A stretch of DNA of 64,000 nt from Sphingomonas sp. Y38-1Y (GCF_032391395.1 NZ_CP135916.1:372001-436000), one strand, 5' to 3'. Positions 1-8,490 are shown, numbered from the stretch's first letter. Made by a program: numbers and translations. The notes: a model not told the origin generated them from the sequence alone.

Positions 1-197
1 GGACCCGACTCGATCAGCTTGCCCGAGTCGATCAGGCCGCGTTCGCAAAACCGCGGGTGTTCACCGCGGTCGAGCAGCAGGATCAGGATCGCGCCGGCGG
101 TCGGATCGCCCTTTGCCAGCACCATCGCGCTACCCCCCGCCAGGTGCACGCGCCGGACCAGGGCCGACACGCGCACCGCGCTGGTCAGCCGGGTCAC
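1..197 (-). CDS. DUF1491 family protein (3' end outside the window)
   Basis: The minus-strand frame starts with a GTG at 197-195, which shares four bases (GTGA) with the stop of the upstream thioesterase gene, and runs off the window edge. The visible 65 residues contain a run ending in LVRRVH, then GGSAMVLAKGDPTAGAIL and LLDRG. This matches the N-terminal layout of the small DUF1491 proteins found widely in alphaproteobacteria. Function is unknown. The coupling implies co-transcription with the thioesterase and ptsN. The family call rests on pattern recognition; the start is supported by the overlap. Confidence 0.7.
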   Translation of the reverse strand, partial: MTRLTSAVRVSALVRRVHLAGGSAMVLAKGDPTAGAILILLLDRGEHPRFCERGLIDSGKLIESG

Positions 198-658
198 GGC
201 CTGGCGTAACCGGGAAGCGAGGCGAGCGCGATGCGGCTGCGCATGAAGGTGCCGGTGCCGCGCGCCGCCTCCTCACCCTCGGCATCGATCAGGCGCGCAT
301 CGGCGACGAACACGCGCCGACGACCGCTGATCCAGCGTCCCTCCGCCACCACGTCTCCCTCGCCGAGCGGGCGGGTGAACAGGAGGTTGAACTGCGTGGT
401 CAGCACGAAGCGGTCGGTGACGAGGCTGTTGACCGCATAGAAGGCGGCATCGTCGAGCAGCTTGAAATAGCTCGTCCCGTGCGCCGCGCCGCCCGCATGG
501 AAATAACGATGGTCGATGGTGAAGCGGATGCGGGCGACGCCGGGGTCGGTGATCTCCAGCTTCGATTCGAACAGCTGGTTGATCGGCGCGGCGGCATAGA
601 GCGATTCGAGCGCACGGAAATGCGACGCCTCACCGCCGCCCGCGCCTTCAGGCGGCAT
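194..658 (-). CDS. PaaI-like hotdog-fold thioesterase
   Basis: This is a small (about 154 aa) hotdog-fold protein of the PaaI/YbgC type, expected to hydrolyse acyl-CoA or a related thioester in the cytoplasm. The sequence shows PINQLFESKLEI, then a central HAGGAAHGTSYFKLLDDAAFY segment, with the HG(T/G)xxFxLxDxAxxYA-like motif of the hotdog helix, and ends in GTGTFMRS. I chose ATG 658 because a weak GAGGCG lies upstream; GTG 673 would lengthen it by five residues and deepen the overlap with ptsN. The gene overlaps ptsN by 11 bases at its start and the DUF1491 gene by 4 bases at its end, so translational coupling is likely. The substrate cannot be told. Confidence 0.75.
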   Translation of the reverse strand: MPPEGAGGGEASHFRALESLYAAAPINQLFESKLEITDPGVARIRFTIDHRYFHAGGAAHGTSYFKLLDDAAFYAVNSLVTDRFVLTTQFNLLFTRPLGEGDVVAEGRWISGRRRVFVADARLIDAEGEEAARGTGTFMRSRIALASLPGYARP

Positions 659-1115
659 CGCGCGCCTCGACACCGGTCAGCAAGGCATAGATGGCATCGC
701 GCGATCCGGCGCCGCGCAGCTTCTCGGCAAACGCCGCATCGCGCAGCCGCCGCGACACCCGCGCCAGCGCCTTCAGATGCTCGCCGCCCGCGTCCGCAGG
801 GGAGAGCAGCAGCATGACGAGATCGACGGGCAGGCCATCGACCGCCTGGAAATCGACGGGCGTGGCCAGCCGCGCGAACAGGCCGCGCACCTCGCCCAAC
901 CCCTCGATCCGCGCATGCGGGATCGCGATGCCGCCGCCGAACCCCGTGGTGCCCAGCTTCTCGCGCGCGGTCAGCCGCTCACCCACGACCCGCGGGTCGA
1001 GGTCGATGACCTCGCCCGCGGCGTTTGCGAGTTGCTGGAACAGCGTCTTCTTGTTGCCGGCGGCCAGGTCGACCAGCACGGCATCGGGCGCGATCAGGTC
1101 GCTAAGGTCGGTCAC
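648..1115 (-). CDS. ptsN: nitrogen PTS EIIA component PtsN
   Basis: This is EIIA(Ntr), the phosphoacceptor of the nitrogen-related PTS, which regulates K+ transport and carbon/nitrogen balance by its phosphorylation state. From GTG 1115 it is 155 aa, the family's usual length. The active-site histidine is H67 in GIAIPHAR, after the LTAREKLGTTGFG stretch that precedes it in PtsN proteins. A longer frame to 1160 exists but overlaps hpf; GTG 1115 sits one base past the hpf stop and gives the canonical N-terminus. hpf followed by ptsN is the classical rpoN-linked pairing, but rpoN itself is absent here. Confidence 0.92.
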   Translation of the reverse strand: MTDLSDLIAPDAVLVDLAAGNKKTLFQQLANAAGEVIDLDPRVVGERLTAREKLGTTGFGGGIAIPHARIEGLGEVRGLFARLATPVDFQAVDGLPVDLVMLLLSPADAGGEHLKALARVSRRLRDAAFAEKLRGAGSRDAIYALLTGVEARDAA

Positions 1116-1116
1116 T

Positions 1117-1716
1117 TCAGCCTGCGCGGTTCGGCTCGACCCAGCCGATCGTCCCGTCATGGCGGCGATAGACCATGTTGTAGGCGTCGGTGCCCGTGTT
1201 CTTGAACAGCAACGCGTTGGTGTTGCGCAGGTCGAGCATCATCACCGCATCGCTGACGCTCGCCGAGGGCACGTCGACCCGCGTCTCGGCGATGACGAGG
1301 GGGGCGTCGGCCACTTCCTCTTCCTGATCGCCGCCATCGCCGAACACGGTATAGCCCGCGTCATAGCCGGTATTGTCGTAGCCGAGCGATTCCGCCGCGG
1401 CGATCACCTGGCCCGCATTGCGGTCCTTCAGGCGGCGCATGTAGCGGCGCAGCTGCTTCTCGATCTTGTCGGCGGCGCCATCATACGCGCCATGCGCGTC
1501 CTGGCCGGTGTTCGAGCTCTTCAGGATCAGGCCCTGCATCACGTGCGCGACGATGTCGCAGGTGAAGCCATGGTCGTGCGGCCCCTTGCCGAACACCACC
1601 TGGGCCGAGATCGCGCGCGAGAAATATTTCTCGGCGATCGCCTGAAGACGGTCGGTCACGTGGCTCTTGAGCGCATCACCGGTTTCCACCTGATGTCCCG
1701 AAACACGGACTTCCAT
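1117..1716 (-). CDS. hpf: ribosome hibernation-promoting factor, long form
   Basis: This is a long-form HPF (RaiA family), 199 aa, which binds the 30S subunit and drives formation of inactive 100S ribosome dimers in stationary phase or stress. The N-terminal S30AE domain (about 1-105) begins MEVRVSGHQVETGDALK. A linker rich in Gly, Asp and Glu follows (about 115-140), then the C-terminal dimerisation domain (about 140-195) with SDAVMMLDLRNTNALLFKN and the terminal RRHDGTIGWVEP. A purine-rich AGAAGGAGAAAG ribosome-binding site lies just upstream of ATG 1716. It is immediately followed by ptsN, one base away. Confidence 0.93.
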   Translation of the reverse strand: MEVRVSGHQVETGDALKSHVTDRLQAIAEKYFSRAISAQVVFGKGPHDHGFTCDIVAHVMQGLILKSSNTGQDAHGAYDGAADKIEKQLRRYMRRLKDRNAGQVIAAAESLGYDNTGYDAGYTVFGDGGDQEEEVADAPLVIAETRVDVPSASVSDAVMMLDLRNTNALLFKNTGTDAYNMVYRRHDGTIGWVEPNRAG

Positions 1717-1752
1717 CTTCTTTCTCCTTCTTGTTGGGCGCCGTCGAGCCGA

Positions 1753-2457
1753 TCAGCTCGCGGCGACGGGATCGGCCGGTCCCCAGAGCGGGTCCTTGAG
1801 GCCAGCAACAAAGGTTGCGTGGCGTTCGAGTTCCGCGGGGCTTGCCGAGAAAACGCGGGGCGGCCGTGCCGGTGGCCGCGAAACGACGGTGATCGGTATG
1901 GCGGCCGCATCGACGATGGTCTCGGCGACCAGGCCCAGCCCGATCTGCCGCCCGCCGGTCAGCTCGACATAGACCTGCGCCAAAAGCTGCGCGTCGAGCA
2001 GCGCGCCGTGCAGCACGCGCCGGCTGCGATCGACGCCGAAGCGCGAGCAGAGCGCATCGAGGGTATGCTTGGCGCCGGGCAGCCGCTGGCGCGCGATCGC
2101 CAGCGTGTCGACCATCCGCGTCGTGCAGACGAGCGGCTTGCCGCAACGCCCAAGCTCGCCATTGATGAAGGCGAAGTCGAAGCCCGCATTGTGCGCGACC
2201 ATCGGCGCGTCACCGATGAAATCGAGCAGCTCCTCGCAATGGTCGTGGAAGCGCTTCTTGTCGGCAAGGAAGGCGTCCGACAGCCCGTGGACCGCCTGCG
2301 CCTCGGCCGGCATCGCGCGGTCGGGATTGAGATAGACGTGGAACACGCGCCCGGTCTCGACACGGTTGACCATCTCGACGCAGCCGATCTCGACGAGGCG
2401 GTCGCCGCCGGGGAAGCTCAGGCCCGTCGTTTCGGTGTCAAAGACGATTTCACGCAT
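1753..2457 (-). CDS. dnaQ: DNA polymerase III subunit epsilon (proofreading exonuclease)
   Basis: This is the 3'-5' proofreading exonuclease of the replicative polymerase, 234 aa. All DEDDh motifs are visible: Exo I FDTETTG (D7, E9), Exo II HNAGFD (D94), and Exo III with H150 and D155 in LHGALLDAQ. The C-terminal tail, after about residue 180, is the variable part that contacts the alpha subunit. The start ATG lies 6 bases after the coaE stop, in the dense minus-strand run. The linkage maf-aroE-coaE-dnaQ next to the origin is common in alphaproteobacteria. Confidence 0.95.
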   Translation of the reverse strand: MREIVFDTETTGLSFPGGDRLVEIGCVEMVNRVETGRVFHVYLNPDRAMPAEAQAVHGLSDAFLADKKRFHDHCEELLDFIGDAPMVAHNAGFDFAFINGELGRCGKPLVCTTRMVDTLAIARQRLPGAKHTLDALCSRFGVDRSRRVLHGALLDAQLLAQVYVELTGGRQIGLGLVAETIVDAAAIPITVVSRPPARPPRVFSASPAELERHATFVAGLKDPLWGPADPVAAS

Positions 2458-2463
2458 GCTCCC

Positions 2464-3057
2464 TTATCGACCCTGCGACGAAGCGAGGCAAGCGATGAGG
2501 GCCTGAACCGCGGCGCGGGTCGCCTCGATCGAGCCACCGGTCGGGACGACATGGTCGGCGCGCGCGCGCTTTTCGGCGTCCGGCGTCTGGCGCGCGAGGA
2601 TCGCCTCGAACCTCGCCTCGGTCATGCCGGGGCGGGCGAGGACGCGGGCGCGCTGGACCTCGGGTGGGGCGGAGACGACGACGATCCGGTCGACGTCGCG
2701 CCAGCCCGCCTTTTCGAACAGGAGGGGAATGTCGAGCACGATCAGCGGCGCGTCTTCATGCTCGGCCAGAAACGCCTCACGAGCCGCAGCGACGGCCGGG
2801 TGGACGATCGCCTCCAGCCGGGCGAGCGCGGCATCGTCGCCGAAAACCGCGGCGCCGAGCGCAGTCCGGTCGATGCCGGCGGGCCCGGTGGTGCCGGGGA
2901 ACGCCGCCTCGATCGCGGGGAGCAGCGCGCCGCCCGGACCTTGCAGCTTGTGCACCTCGGCATCGGCATCGAAGACGGGAACGCAGGCGTCACGAAACAT
3001 CGCCGCGACGGTCGACTTGCCCATGCCGATCGAGCCGGTCAGGCCCAGTTTCATCAT
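2464..3057 (-). CDS. coaE: dephospho-CoA kinase
   Basis: CoaE phosphorylates the 3'-hydroxyl of dephospho-CoA with ATP, the last step of coenzyme A synthesis. The 197-aa frame has the P-loop GSIGMGKST (8-16), the FDADAEVHKL motif that positions the substrate, PLLFEKAGW, and the R-rich lid segment (RFEAILARQ). Length is normal for the family. ATG 3057 overlaps the aroE stop by four bases (ATGA), so it is probably translationally coupled to aroE; ATG 3054 is an equally possible start one codon later. Confidence 0.95.
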   Translation of the reverse strand: MMKLGLTGSIGMGKSTVAAMFRDACVPVFDADAEVHKLQGPGGALLPAIEAAFPGTTGPAGIDRTALGAAVFGDDAALARLEAIVHPAVAAAREAFLAEHEDAPLIVLDIPLLFEKAGWRDVDRIVVVSAPPEVQRARVLARPGMTEARFEAILARQTPDAEKRARADHVVPTGGSIEATRAAVQALIACLASSQGR

Positions 3058-3860
3058 GCGGTCAGGCGCTGCCGCAGCTCGGCATCGCGATCACGCGGCG
3101 GCGCGGCGCCGAAGCACAGCTCGAACGCCGCCGCCGCCTGGCCGATCAGCATCTCCAGCCCGTCGATCGTCGCCAGGTCGCGCGCGCGGGCGGCGGCGAG
3201 CAGCTCGGTCTCGAGCGGTGCATAAACGATGTCGTACACGACCGCGTGGAGGGGCAGGGGGTCGAGGTCGAGACGAAGCGGCGGCTGTCCGATCATGCCG
3301 AGCGGGCTGGCATTGACGACGAGATCGGCGGGCGGCAGCGGCGCGGCGAAGTCGACGACGTCGCCCTTCAGCCCGAACTGCGCGAGCAGTCCTGCGCCTT
3401 TCAGCGGATTGCGCGCCATCAGCGTCACCGATCCGATGCCGATGCGGGAAAGCGCGAACAGGATTGCGCGAGCGGCGCCCCCCGCGCCGATCACCACCGC
3501 ATGGCCGCCGGCCAGGTCGGTGTCGGCCAGCGGTGCATAGAAGCCCGCCGCATCGGTGTTGGTGCCGACCAGCTTGCCGTCGTCATCCCGAAACACGGTG
3601 TTGATCGCGCCGATCGACGCGCGAACATCGCCCGGATCGGGTACATGGTCGAGCGCGGCTTCCTTGTGCGGGATCGTCACGTTGCACCCGCGCCAGTCTG
3701 GATCTTGCGCCCGCTCCGCGAAGAAGGCGCCGAGACCATCGGCCGGCACCTGGGTACGGCCATATTCGCCCTCGATGCCGAGCGCGTCCAGCCAGAAGCC
3801 GTGGATCATCGGCGACTTGGAGTGCTCGATCGGATCGCCGATCACTTCCGCGCGCATCAT
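3054..3860 (-). CDS. aroE: shikimate dehydrogenase
   Basis: AroE reduces 3-dehydroshikimate to shikimate with NADPH in the aromatic amino acid pathway. The 268-aa protein shows the shikimate-binding SKSP motif (14-17), catalytic K66 in NVTIPHK, D103 in GTNTDAAGF, and the dinucleotide-binding GAGGAAR (125-131). ATG 3860 overlaps the maf stop by four bases; this beats a much longer upstream frame that runs through maf in another reading frame. It is one link in the chain of ATGA overlaps from ppsR to coaE. Confidence 0.95.
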   Translation of the reverse strand: MMRAEVIGDPIEHSKSPMIHGFWLDALGIEGEYGRTQVPADGLGAFFAERAQDPDWRGCNVTIPHKEAALDHVPDPGDVRASIGAINTVFRDDDGKLVGTNTDAAGFYAPLADTDLAGGHAVVIGAGGAARAILFALSRIGIGSVTLMARNPLKGAGLLAQFGLKGDVVDFAAPLPPADLVVNASPLGMIGQPPLRLDLDPLPLHAVVYDIVYAPLETELLAAARARDLATIDGLEMLIGQAAAAFELCFGAAPPRDRDAELRQRLTA

Positions 3861-4453
3861 GACGCCATCACCCCGCGGGTCCGCAGATAGCCCAGCAGCG
3901 GCAACAGCGGCAGGCCGAGCACGGTGAAATGGCTCCCCTCCACGCGGCTGAACAGCTGCACGCCCGGTCCCTCGATCCGGTAGCAGCCGACGCAACCCGA
4001 AATCGCCGGCCACTCGGCGTCGAGATAGGCGTCGATGAACGCGGGCGAGAGCGGGCGGACATGCATCCGCGCGCGCTCGACATGGCGCCACACTGGCTGC
4101 CGCCCCTCGACGATCACCGCCGCGCTCCAGAGTTCGTGGACGCTGCCCGACATCGCCGACAGATGCTCGGCGGCATCGTCGCGGCTGACCGGCTTGTCGA
4201 GCAATCGCCCGTCGGCCAGCGCGACGATGGAATCGCAGCCCAGCACCAGCCCCGGCACACCGAGCGTCCCCACCTTGGTCGCCTTGAGCTCGGCCAGCGC
4301 ATCCGCGGTATCTCGCGGGCTCATCGCCTGCGCCGCGAAGCTCGCCTTGGCGGCGTCCTCGTCGACCAGGGCCGCGACCGCTTCGAACGGGACGCCCGCA
4401 TCGGTCAGCATCGCGCGCCGGCTGGCACTCTGGGAAGCGAGCGTCAGCCTCAT
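3857..4453 (-). CDS. maf: Maf/YceF family nucleotide pyrophosphatase
   Basis: Maf-family proteins hydrolyse non-canonical or excess nucleoside triphosphates to monophosphates (house-cleaning enzymes). This 198-aa protein has the N-terminal SQSASRRAML motif (SxSxRR), the LGCDSIV motif with D74, the LDKPVS stretch (the family's GK-P region) and GCYRIEG. ATG 4453 overlaps the ppsR stop by four bases. A preceding open stretch in the same frame lies inside ppsR and is not coding in this frame. Which nucleotide it prefers (dTTP/UTP or 7-methyl-GTP type) cannot be judged from the motifs alone. Confidence 0.9.
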   Translation of the reverse strand: MRLTLASQSASRRAMLTDAGVPFEAVAALVDEDAAKASFAAQAMSPRDTADALAELKATKVGTLGVPGLVLGCDSIVALADGRLLDKPVSRDDAAEHLSAMSGSVHELWSAAVIVEGRQPVWRHVERARMHVRPLSPAFIDAYLDAEWPAISGCVGCYRIEGPGVQLFSRVEGSHFTVLGLPLLPLLGYLRTRGVMAS

Positions 4454-5262
4454 TTGCCACGATGCTGCTGATAGAGGGTGATGACCGCCGCCGCCGTCTC
4501 CTCGATCGAGCGGCGGGTGACGTCGATCACCGGCCAGCCATTGTCGGCGAACATCCGCCGCGCGAACGCGACCTCGCGCGACACGGCTTCCTGGTCGACA
4601 TACGGCGTTTCGGGCGCCTGGTTGAGGCTGAGCAGGCGATTGCGCCGCACCTGGATCAGCCGGTCGGCACTGGTGGTCAGGCCGACGACCATCGGGTTCT
4701 TGAGGTGGAACAGCTTGTCGGGTGGCGGGCTCTCGACGACGATCGGGATGTTGGCGACCTTGTAGCCCCGATTGGCGAGATAGATGGAGGTCGGCGTCTT
4801 CGACGACCGGCTGACGCCCGCCAGCACGATCTCGGCCTCCTCCCACTCCTCCCAATTGACGCCGTCGTCGTGCGCGATGGTGAACTGGATCGCATCGACC
4901 CGCGCGAAATAGGCCGCGTCGAGCATGTGCTGGCGCCCCGGCCGCGCCTTGGCCTGTTGCCCCAGCAGGCTCGACAAGGCCGCATTCACCCCGTCGAGCG
5001 GCGCAACTGCGGGCAGTCCCATCGCCCGGCACCGCGCCTCCAGCGTCCGGCGCGTGTCGGCATTGACCAGGGTGAACAGGACGAGACCGGGGTTCTGCGC
5101 AATCTCCTGAAGGATGCGTTCCAGATGCGCCTCGGATCGCACCATCGGCCAGAAATGCCGCAGCGTCTCGACATCATCATACTGGGCGAGCGCCGCCTTG
5201 GCGATGTTCTCCAGCGTCTCTCCGGTCGAGTCCGACAGGAGGTGGAGGTGCAGGCGGTTCAC
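4450..5262 (-). CDS. ppsR: PEP synthetase regulatory protein / pyruvate phosphate dikinase regulator (DUF299)
   Basis: This is a DUF299 bifunctional kinase/pyrophosphorylase, the family that inactivates and reactivates PEP synthase or pyruvate phosphate dikinase by threonine phosphorylation. The 270-aa frame from GTG 5262 starts NRLHLHLLSDSTGET, the family's usual N-terminus, and has the P-loop-like GVSRSSKT at 149-156 and the NPMVVGLTTS segment. Upstream codons in the frame look non-coding and lie in the putative origin. Its divergent pairing with hemE is the conserved neighbourhood that flanks the chromosomal origin in Caulobacter and other alphaproteobacteria. Confidence 0.92.
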   Translation of the reverse strand: MNRLHLHLLSDSTGETLENIAKAALAQYDDVETLRHFWPMVRSEAHLERILQEIAQNPGLVLFTLVNADTRRTLEARCRAMGLPAVAPLDGVNAALSSLLGQQAKARPGRQHMLDAAYFARVDAIQFTIAHDDGVNWEEWEEAEIVLAGVSRSSKTPTSIYLANRGYKVANIPIVVESPPPDKLFHLKNPMVVGLTTSADRLIQVRRNRLLSLNQAPETPYVDQEAVSREVAFARRMFADNGWPVIDVTRRSIEETAAAVITLYQQHRGK

Positions 5263-5561
5263 CGGCTGGACCGATCTGTGGACAACATGGGGGCAGGCGC
5301 TAGCGCAACTTCGCGCCCCCGCCAAGGCGTGGACAACCACCCCATTCGTCCCCAATCCACCAACATTCCCTGCCCGGCATATGGTTCCCATCCCCACCCT
5401 GTGGAAAACGTGGACGGGGTTTCCGAATCCAAGTGGTTCTGCGGGGCCGCCGGGGTCAAGCTGTTGGCATATCCGGCAGCGCGGCCTAAGCCACGAAACC
5501 CACGCGCCATCCTCTTTCAACATCCATCTAGATTCTTCTTTATAGTTTGAAGGAAGCCCGT
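5263..5561. other. oriC: candidate chromosomal replication origin (hemE-ppsR intergenic region)
   Basis: This 299-base gap separates divergent ppsR and hemE. It holds DnaA-box-like 9-mers in one orientation: TGTGGACAA at 5277-5285 and CGTGGACAA at 5328-5336, and TGTGGAAAA at 5400-5408, each one or two bases from TGTGGATAA, with a weaker CGTGGACGG at 5409-5417. The hemE side (about 5510-5550) is AT-richer than its surroundings and could be the unwinding element. In Caulobacter the origin lies between hemE and the DUF299 gene, and here parAB and two parS-like sites follow within 10 kb. No TTAA-based CtrA motif was noticed. Confidence 0.75.
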
Positions 5562-6605
5562 TTGCGCCGTCCCGACACTCACCGGTCCCTGCTCGCGACG
5601 CTCAAGGGCGAGCGACAGGCGCGTCCCCCGATCTGGCTCATGCGACAGGCGGGCCGCTACCTCCCGGAGTATCGCGCGCTCCGGGCAGAGAAGGGCGGCT
5701 TCCTGGCGATGGCGATGGATCCGGCCGCGGCGTGCGAGATCACGATGCAGCCGATCCGCCGCTTCGGTTTCGACGGCGCGATCCTGTTCTCCGACATCCT
5801 GACCGTGCCGATGGCGCTGGGCCAGAAGCTGTGGTTCGAGACCGGCGAGGGGCCTCGGCTCGCGCCGCCGCTGACCGATGGCGCCGCGATCGATGCGCTG
5901 GCGCCGGGCGCGGCCGACACGCTCGACCCCGTCTATGCCGCGGTCCGCACGATCGACGCGGTACTGCCGGCCGAGACGACGTTCCTGGGCTTTGCAGGCT
6001 CTCCCTGGACGATCGCGACCTACATGATCGCGGGGCAGGGGAGCCGCACGCAGGAAGCCGCCCGGCGCCTCGCCTATGCCGATCCGGCGGCCATGGCGCG
6101 GCTGGTCGACCGCATCGTCACGGTGACGATCGACTATCTCGCCCAGCAGCACGAGGCCGGGGCGGAGGCGGTGCAGCTGTTCGACAGCTGGGCCGGCAGC
6201 CTCAGCCCCGAGCAGTTCGAACGCTGGGTGATCGCCCCCAACCGCGCGATCGTCGCCGGGCTTCGCGCGCGCTGCCCCGACCTTCTCATCATCGGCTTCC
6301 CGAAAGGGGCAGGGGCCAAGCTTGCCGACTATGCCGAACAGGTCGGCGTCGACGCGGTGGGGGTGGACGAGACGATCGCACCGGAGTGGGCCGCGCGGTT
6401 CCTGCCCACAGGAATGCCGGTTCAGGGCAATCTCGATCCGCTCGCGCTGATCGCCGGCGGCGACACGCTGGCGCGGGCGATCGACCGTATCCTGGCGGCG
6501 TTCGAGGGGCGGCCGCACGTCTTCAACCTGGGACACGGCATCCTGCCCGACACGCCGATCGCGCATGTCGAGGCGCTGCTCGAGCGCGTGCGCGGCGTCC
6601 GCTGA
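5562..6605 (+). CDS. hemE: uroporphyrinogen decarboxylase
   Basis: HemE removes four carboxyl groups from uroporphyrinogen III to give coproporphyrinogen III in haem synthesis. The protein (347 aa from here) shows the signature RQAGRYLPEYR at about 28-38, the active-site aspartate in FSDIL (D78) and the later GFPKGAG and GNLDP segments. No ATG lies near the N-terminus. TTG 5562 is chosen because GAAGGAAG (5549-5556) sits at the right distance from it; TTG 5547 would place the start before that site. hemJ follows with an overlapping TGATG, so the two haem genes form an operon. Confidence 0.93.
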   Translation: MRRPDTHRSLLATLKGERQARPPIWLMRQAGRYLPEYRALRAEKGGFLAMAMDPAAACEITMQPIRRFGFDGAILFSDILTVPMALGQKLWFETGEGPRLAPPLTDGAAIDALAPGAADTLDPVYAAVRTIDAVLPAETTFLGFAGSPWTIATYMIAGQGSRTQEAARRLAYADPAAMARLVDRIVTVTIDYLAQQHEAGAEAVQLFDSWAGSLSPEQFERWVIAPNRAIVAGLRARCPDLLIIGFPKGAGAKLADYAEQVGVDAVGVDETIAPEWAARFLPTGMPVQGNLDPLALIAGGDTLARAIDRILAAFEGRPHVFNLGHGILPDTPIAHVEALLERVRGVR

Positions 6606-7057
6606 TGGGCTTTCTCGGCGCCGCCTATCTGTGGGTGAAGGCGGCGCACGTCGTCTTCGTGATCTTCTGGATGGCGGGGCTGTTCATGCTCCCCCGCTAT
6701 CTCGTCCATCATCAGGAGGGTCTGGCGATCCCCGGTGAGCCCGAGCGCTGGGTTCGCCGTGAGGCGCTGCTCCGCCGCATGATCCTGACGCCGTCGATGG
6801 TGATCGTGTGGGTGCTCGGCCTGACGCTGGCGGTCAATGCGGGCTTGCTGGAGGGGCAGCCGGGGCTCGGCTGGCTCCATGCCAAGCTGCTGCTGGTCAT
6901 CGCCCTCAGCGGCTATCACGGCTGGGCGGTCGGCTATGCGCGCAAGCTTGCCGCGGGTCGCCCCACGCTGGCGCCGCGTACGCTTCGCCTCGTCAACGAA
7001 GTCCCGGCGCTTGCCGCGGTGCTGATCGTCGTGCTCGCCGAAGTGAAGCCGTTCTGA
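6605..7057 (+). CDS. hemJ: protoporphyrinogen IX oxidase HemJ (UPF0093)
   Basis: HemJ is the membrane-bound oxidase converting protoporphyrinogen IX to protoporphyrin IX in bacteria lacking HemG or HemY. The 150-aa protein has about four hydrophobic segments (near 8-28, 58-78, 90-106 and 130-148) and the conserved H15 in KAAHVVFVIFWMAGLFMLPR, plus GYHGWAVGYAR. The start ATG overlaps the hemE stop (TGATG). Both the family signature and the haem gene context support the call. Confidence 0.9.
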   Translation: MGFLGAAYLWVKAAHVVFVIFWMAGLFMLPRYLVHHQEGLAIPGEPERWVRREALLRRMILTPSMVIVWVLGLTLAVNAGLLEGQPGLGWLHAKLLLVIALSGYHGWAVGYARKLAAGRPTLAPRTLRLVNEVPALAAVLIVVLAEVKPF

Positions 7058-7070
7058 TCGCCGCCCGCGA

Positions 7071-7098
7071 TTGACTTGACGCGGGGGCGCGCTTATCT
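7071..7098 (+). promoter_or_regulatory. possible sigma-70-like promoter upstream of rho
   Basis: TTGACT at 7071-7076 is followed after 16 bases by TTATCT at 7093-7098, in the gap between hemJ and rho. That leaves an untranslated leader of about 115 bases before rho. A leader of this kind is known for rho in several bacteria, where Rho represses its own synthesis by attenuation; whether that happens here is inference. Confidence 0.45.
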
Positions 7099-7221
7099 CC
7101 TTTGAACGTGTAGCGTTGCCGTTCCGGCGACCCCTCGCACGTCCTTCCTCCAGCATCGACGCCGGCGCACTCGCCGAGCCGCACGACGCCACCCTCCCAA
7201 CGCCCGCACCGGACGACCCCA

Positions 7222-8478
7222 ATGCACCTCAAGGATTTGAAGAAGAAGACTCCCGCCGAACTGGTCGAGATGGCCGAGGCATTGGGGGTCGAAGGCGCGT
7301 CGACGATGCGCAAGCAGGACCTGATGTTCGCCATCCTCAAGGTCCAGGCCGAGAATGGCGAGCAGATCATGGGCCTCGGCACGATCGAGGTGCTGCCCGA
7401 CGGCTTCGGCTTTCTGCGCAGCCCGGAGGCGAATTACCTCGCCGGTCCCGACGACATCTACATCTCGCCCAACCAGGTCCGTAAGTTTGGCCTGCGCACC
7501 GGCGACACCGTCGAGGGCGAGGTTCGCGGGCCCAAGGACGGCGAGCGCTATTTCGCACTTACCCGCCTCATCAGCGTCAATTTCGACGATCCGGATGCGG
7601 TCCGCCACCGCGTCAACTTCGACAATCTGACGCCGCTCTATCCCGAGCAGAAGCTCAAGCTCGACCCGTTCGACCCGACGCAGAAGGACAAGTCCGCGCG
7701 CGTCATCGATATCGTCAGTCCGCAGGGCAAGGGCCAGCGCACGCTGATCGTCGCGCCGCCCCGCGTCGGCAAGACGGTGATGCTCCAGAACATCGCCAAG
7801 GCGATCACCGACAACCACCCTGAGGTGTTCCTCATCGTCCTGCTCATCGACGAGCGGCCCGAGGAAGTCACCGACATGCAGCGTTCGGTGAAGGGCGAGG
7901 TCGTCAGCTCGACCTTCGACGAGCCGGCGCAGCGCCACGTTCAGGTCGCCGAGATGGTGATCGAGAAGGCCAAGCGCTTGGTCGAGCACAAGAAGGATGT
8001 CGTTATCCTGCTCGATTCGATCACCCGTCTCGGCCGCGCCTACAACACCGTGGTGCCGAGCTCGGGCAAGGTGCTGACGGGCGGCGTCGACGCCAACGCG
8101 CTCCAGCGGCCGAAGCGCTTCTTCGGCGCGGCGCGTAACATCGAGGAGGGCGGCTCGCTCTCGATCATCGCCACCGCGCTGATCGATACCGGCAGCCGCA
8201 TGGACGAGGTGATCTTCGAAGAGTTCAAGGGCACCGGCAACTCCGAGATCGTCCTCGACCGCAAGGTCGCCGACAAGCGCATCTTCCCGGCGATGGACGT
8301 CGGCAAGTCGGGCACCCGCAAGGAAGAGCTGCTCGTCGAAAAGCCGATCCTGTCGAAGATGTGGGTGCTTCGCCGCATCCTCATGCAGATGGGCACCATC
8401 GATTCGATGGAGTTCCTGCTCGACAAGATGAAGGATTCGAAGACCAACGAGGACTTCTTCGACTCGATGAATTCCTGA
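7222..8478 (+). CDS. rho: transcription termination factor Rho
   Basis: Rho is the hexameric RNA helicase that terminates transcription at C-rich, unstructured RNA. The 418-aa protein has the N-terminal Rho_N helices (about 1-45, starting [16 protein letters not shown]), the cold-shock-like RNA-binding domain (about 50-125, with DGFGFLRS and DDIYIS), the P-loop APPRVGKT at 178-185, [13 protein letters not shown], and the Q/R-loop segment [28 protein letters not shown] further on. Length is standard. It is monocistronic, with a long leader and hairpins downstream. Confidence 0.97.
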   Translation: MHLKDLKKKTPAELVEMAEALGVEGASTMRKQDLMFAILKVQAENGEQIMGLGTIEVLPDGFGFLRSPEANYLAGPDDIYISPNQVRKFGLRTGDTVEGEVRGPKDGERYFALTRLISVNFDDPDAVRHRVNFDNLTPLYPEQKLKLDPFDPTQKDKSARVIDIVSPQGKGQRTLIVAPPRVGKTVMLQNIAKAITDNHPEVFLIVLLIDERPEEVTDMQRSVKGEVVSSTFDEPAQRHVQVAEMVIEKAKRLVEHKKDVVILLDSITRLGRAYNTVVPSSGKVLTGGVDANALQRPKRFFGAARNIEEGGSLSIIATALIDTGSRMDEVIFEEFKGTGNSEIVLDRKVADKRIFPAMDVGKSGTRKEELLVEKPILSKMWVLRRILMQMGTIDSMEFLLDKMKDSKTNEDFFDSMNS

Positions 8479-8490
8479 GATCGAGCGCGC

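Noticed and set aside
1541..1666. Additional CACGTG-containing sites as possible parS
   Set aside because: The flanks (for example around 1550 and 1658) lack the GTT/AAC arms needed for ParB recognition.
691..3225. Long plus-strand open frame of about 840 codons opposite ptsN-hpf-dnaQ-coaE
   Set aside because: It runs antisense through several well-supported genes, has Arg/Ala/Asp-rich low-information content and no start context; it is a high-GC shadow frame.
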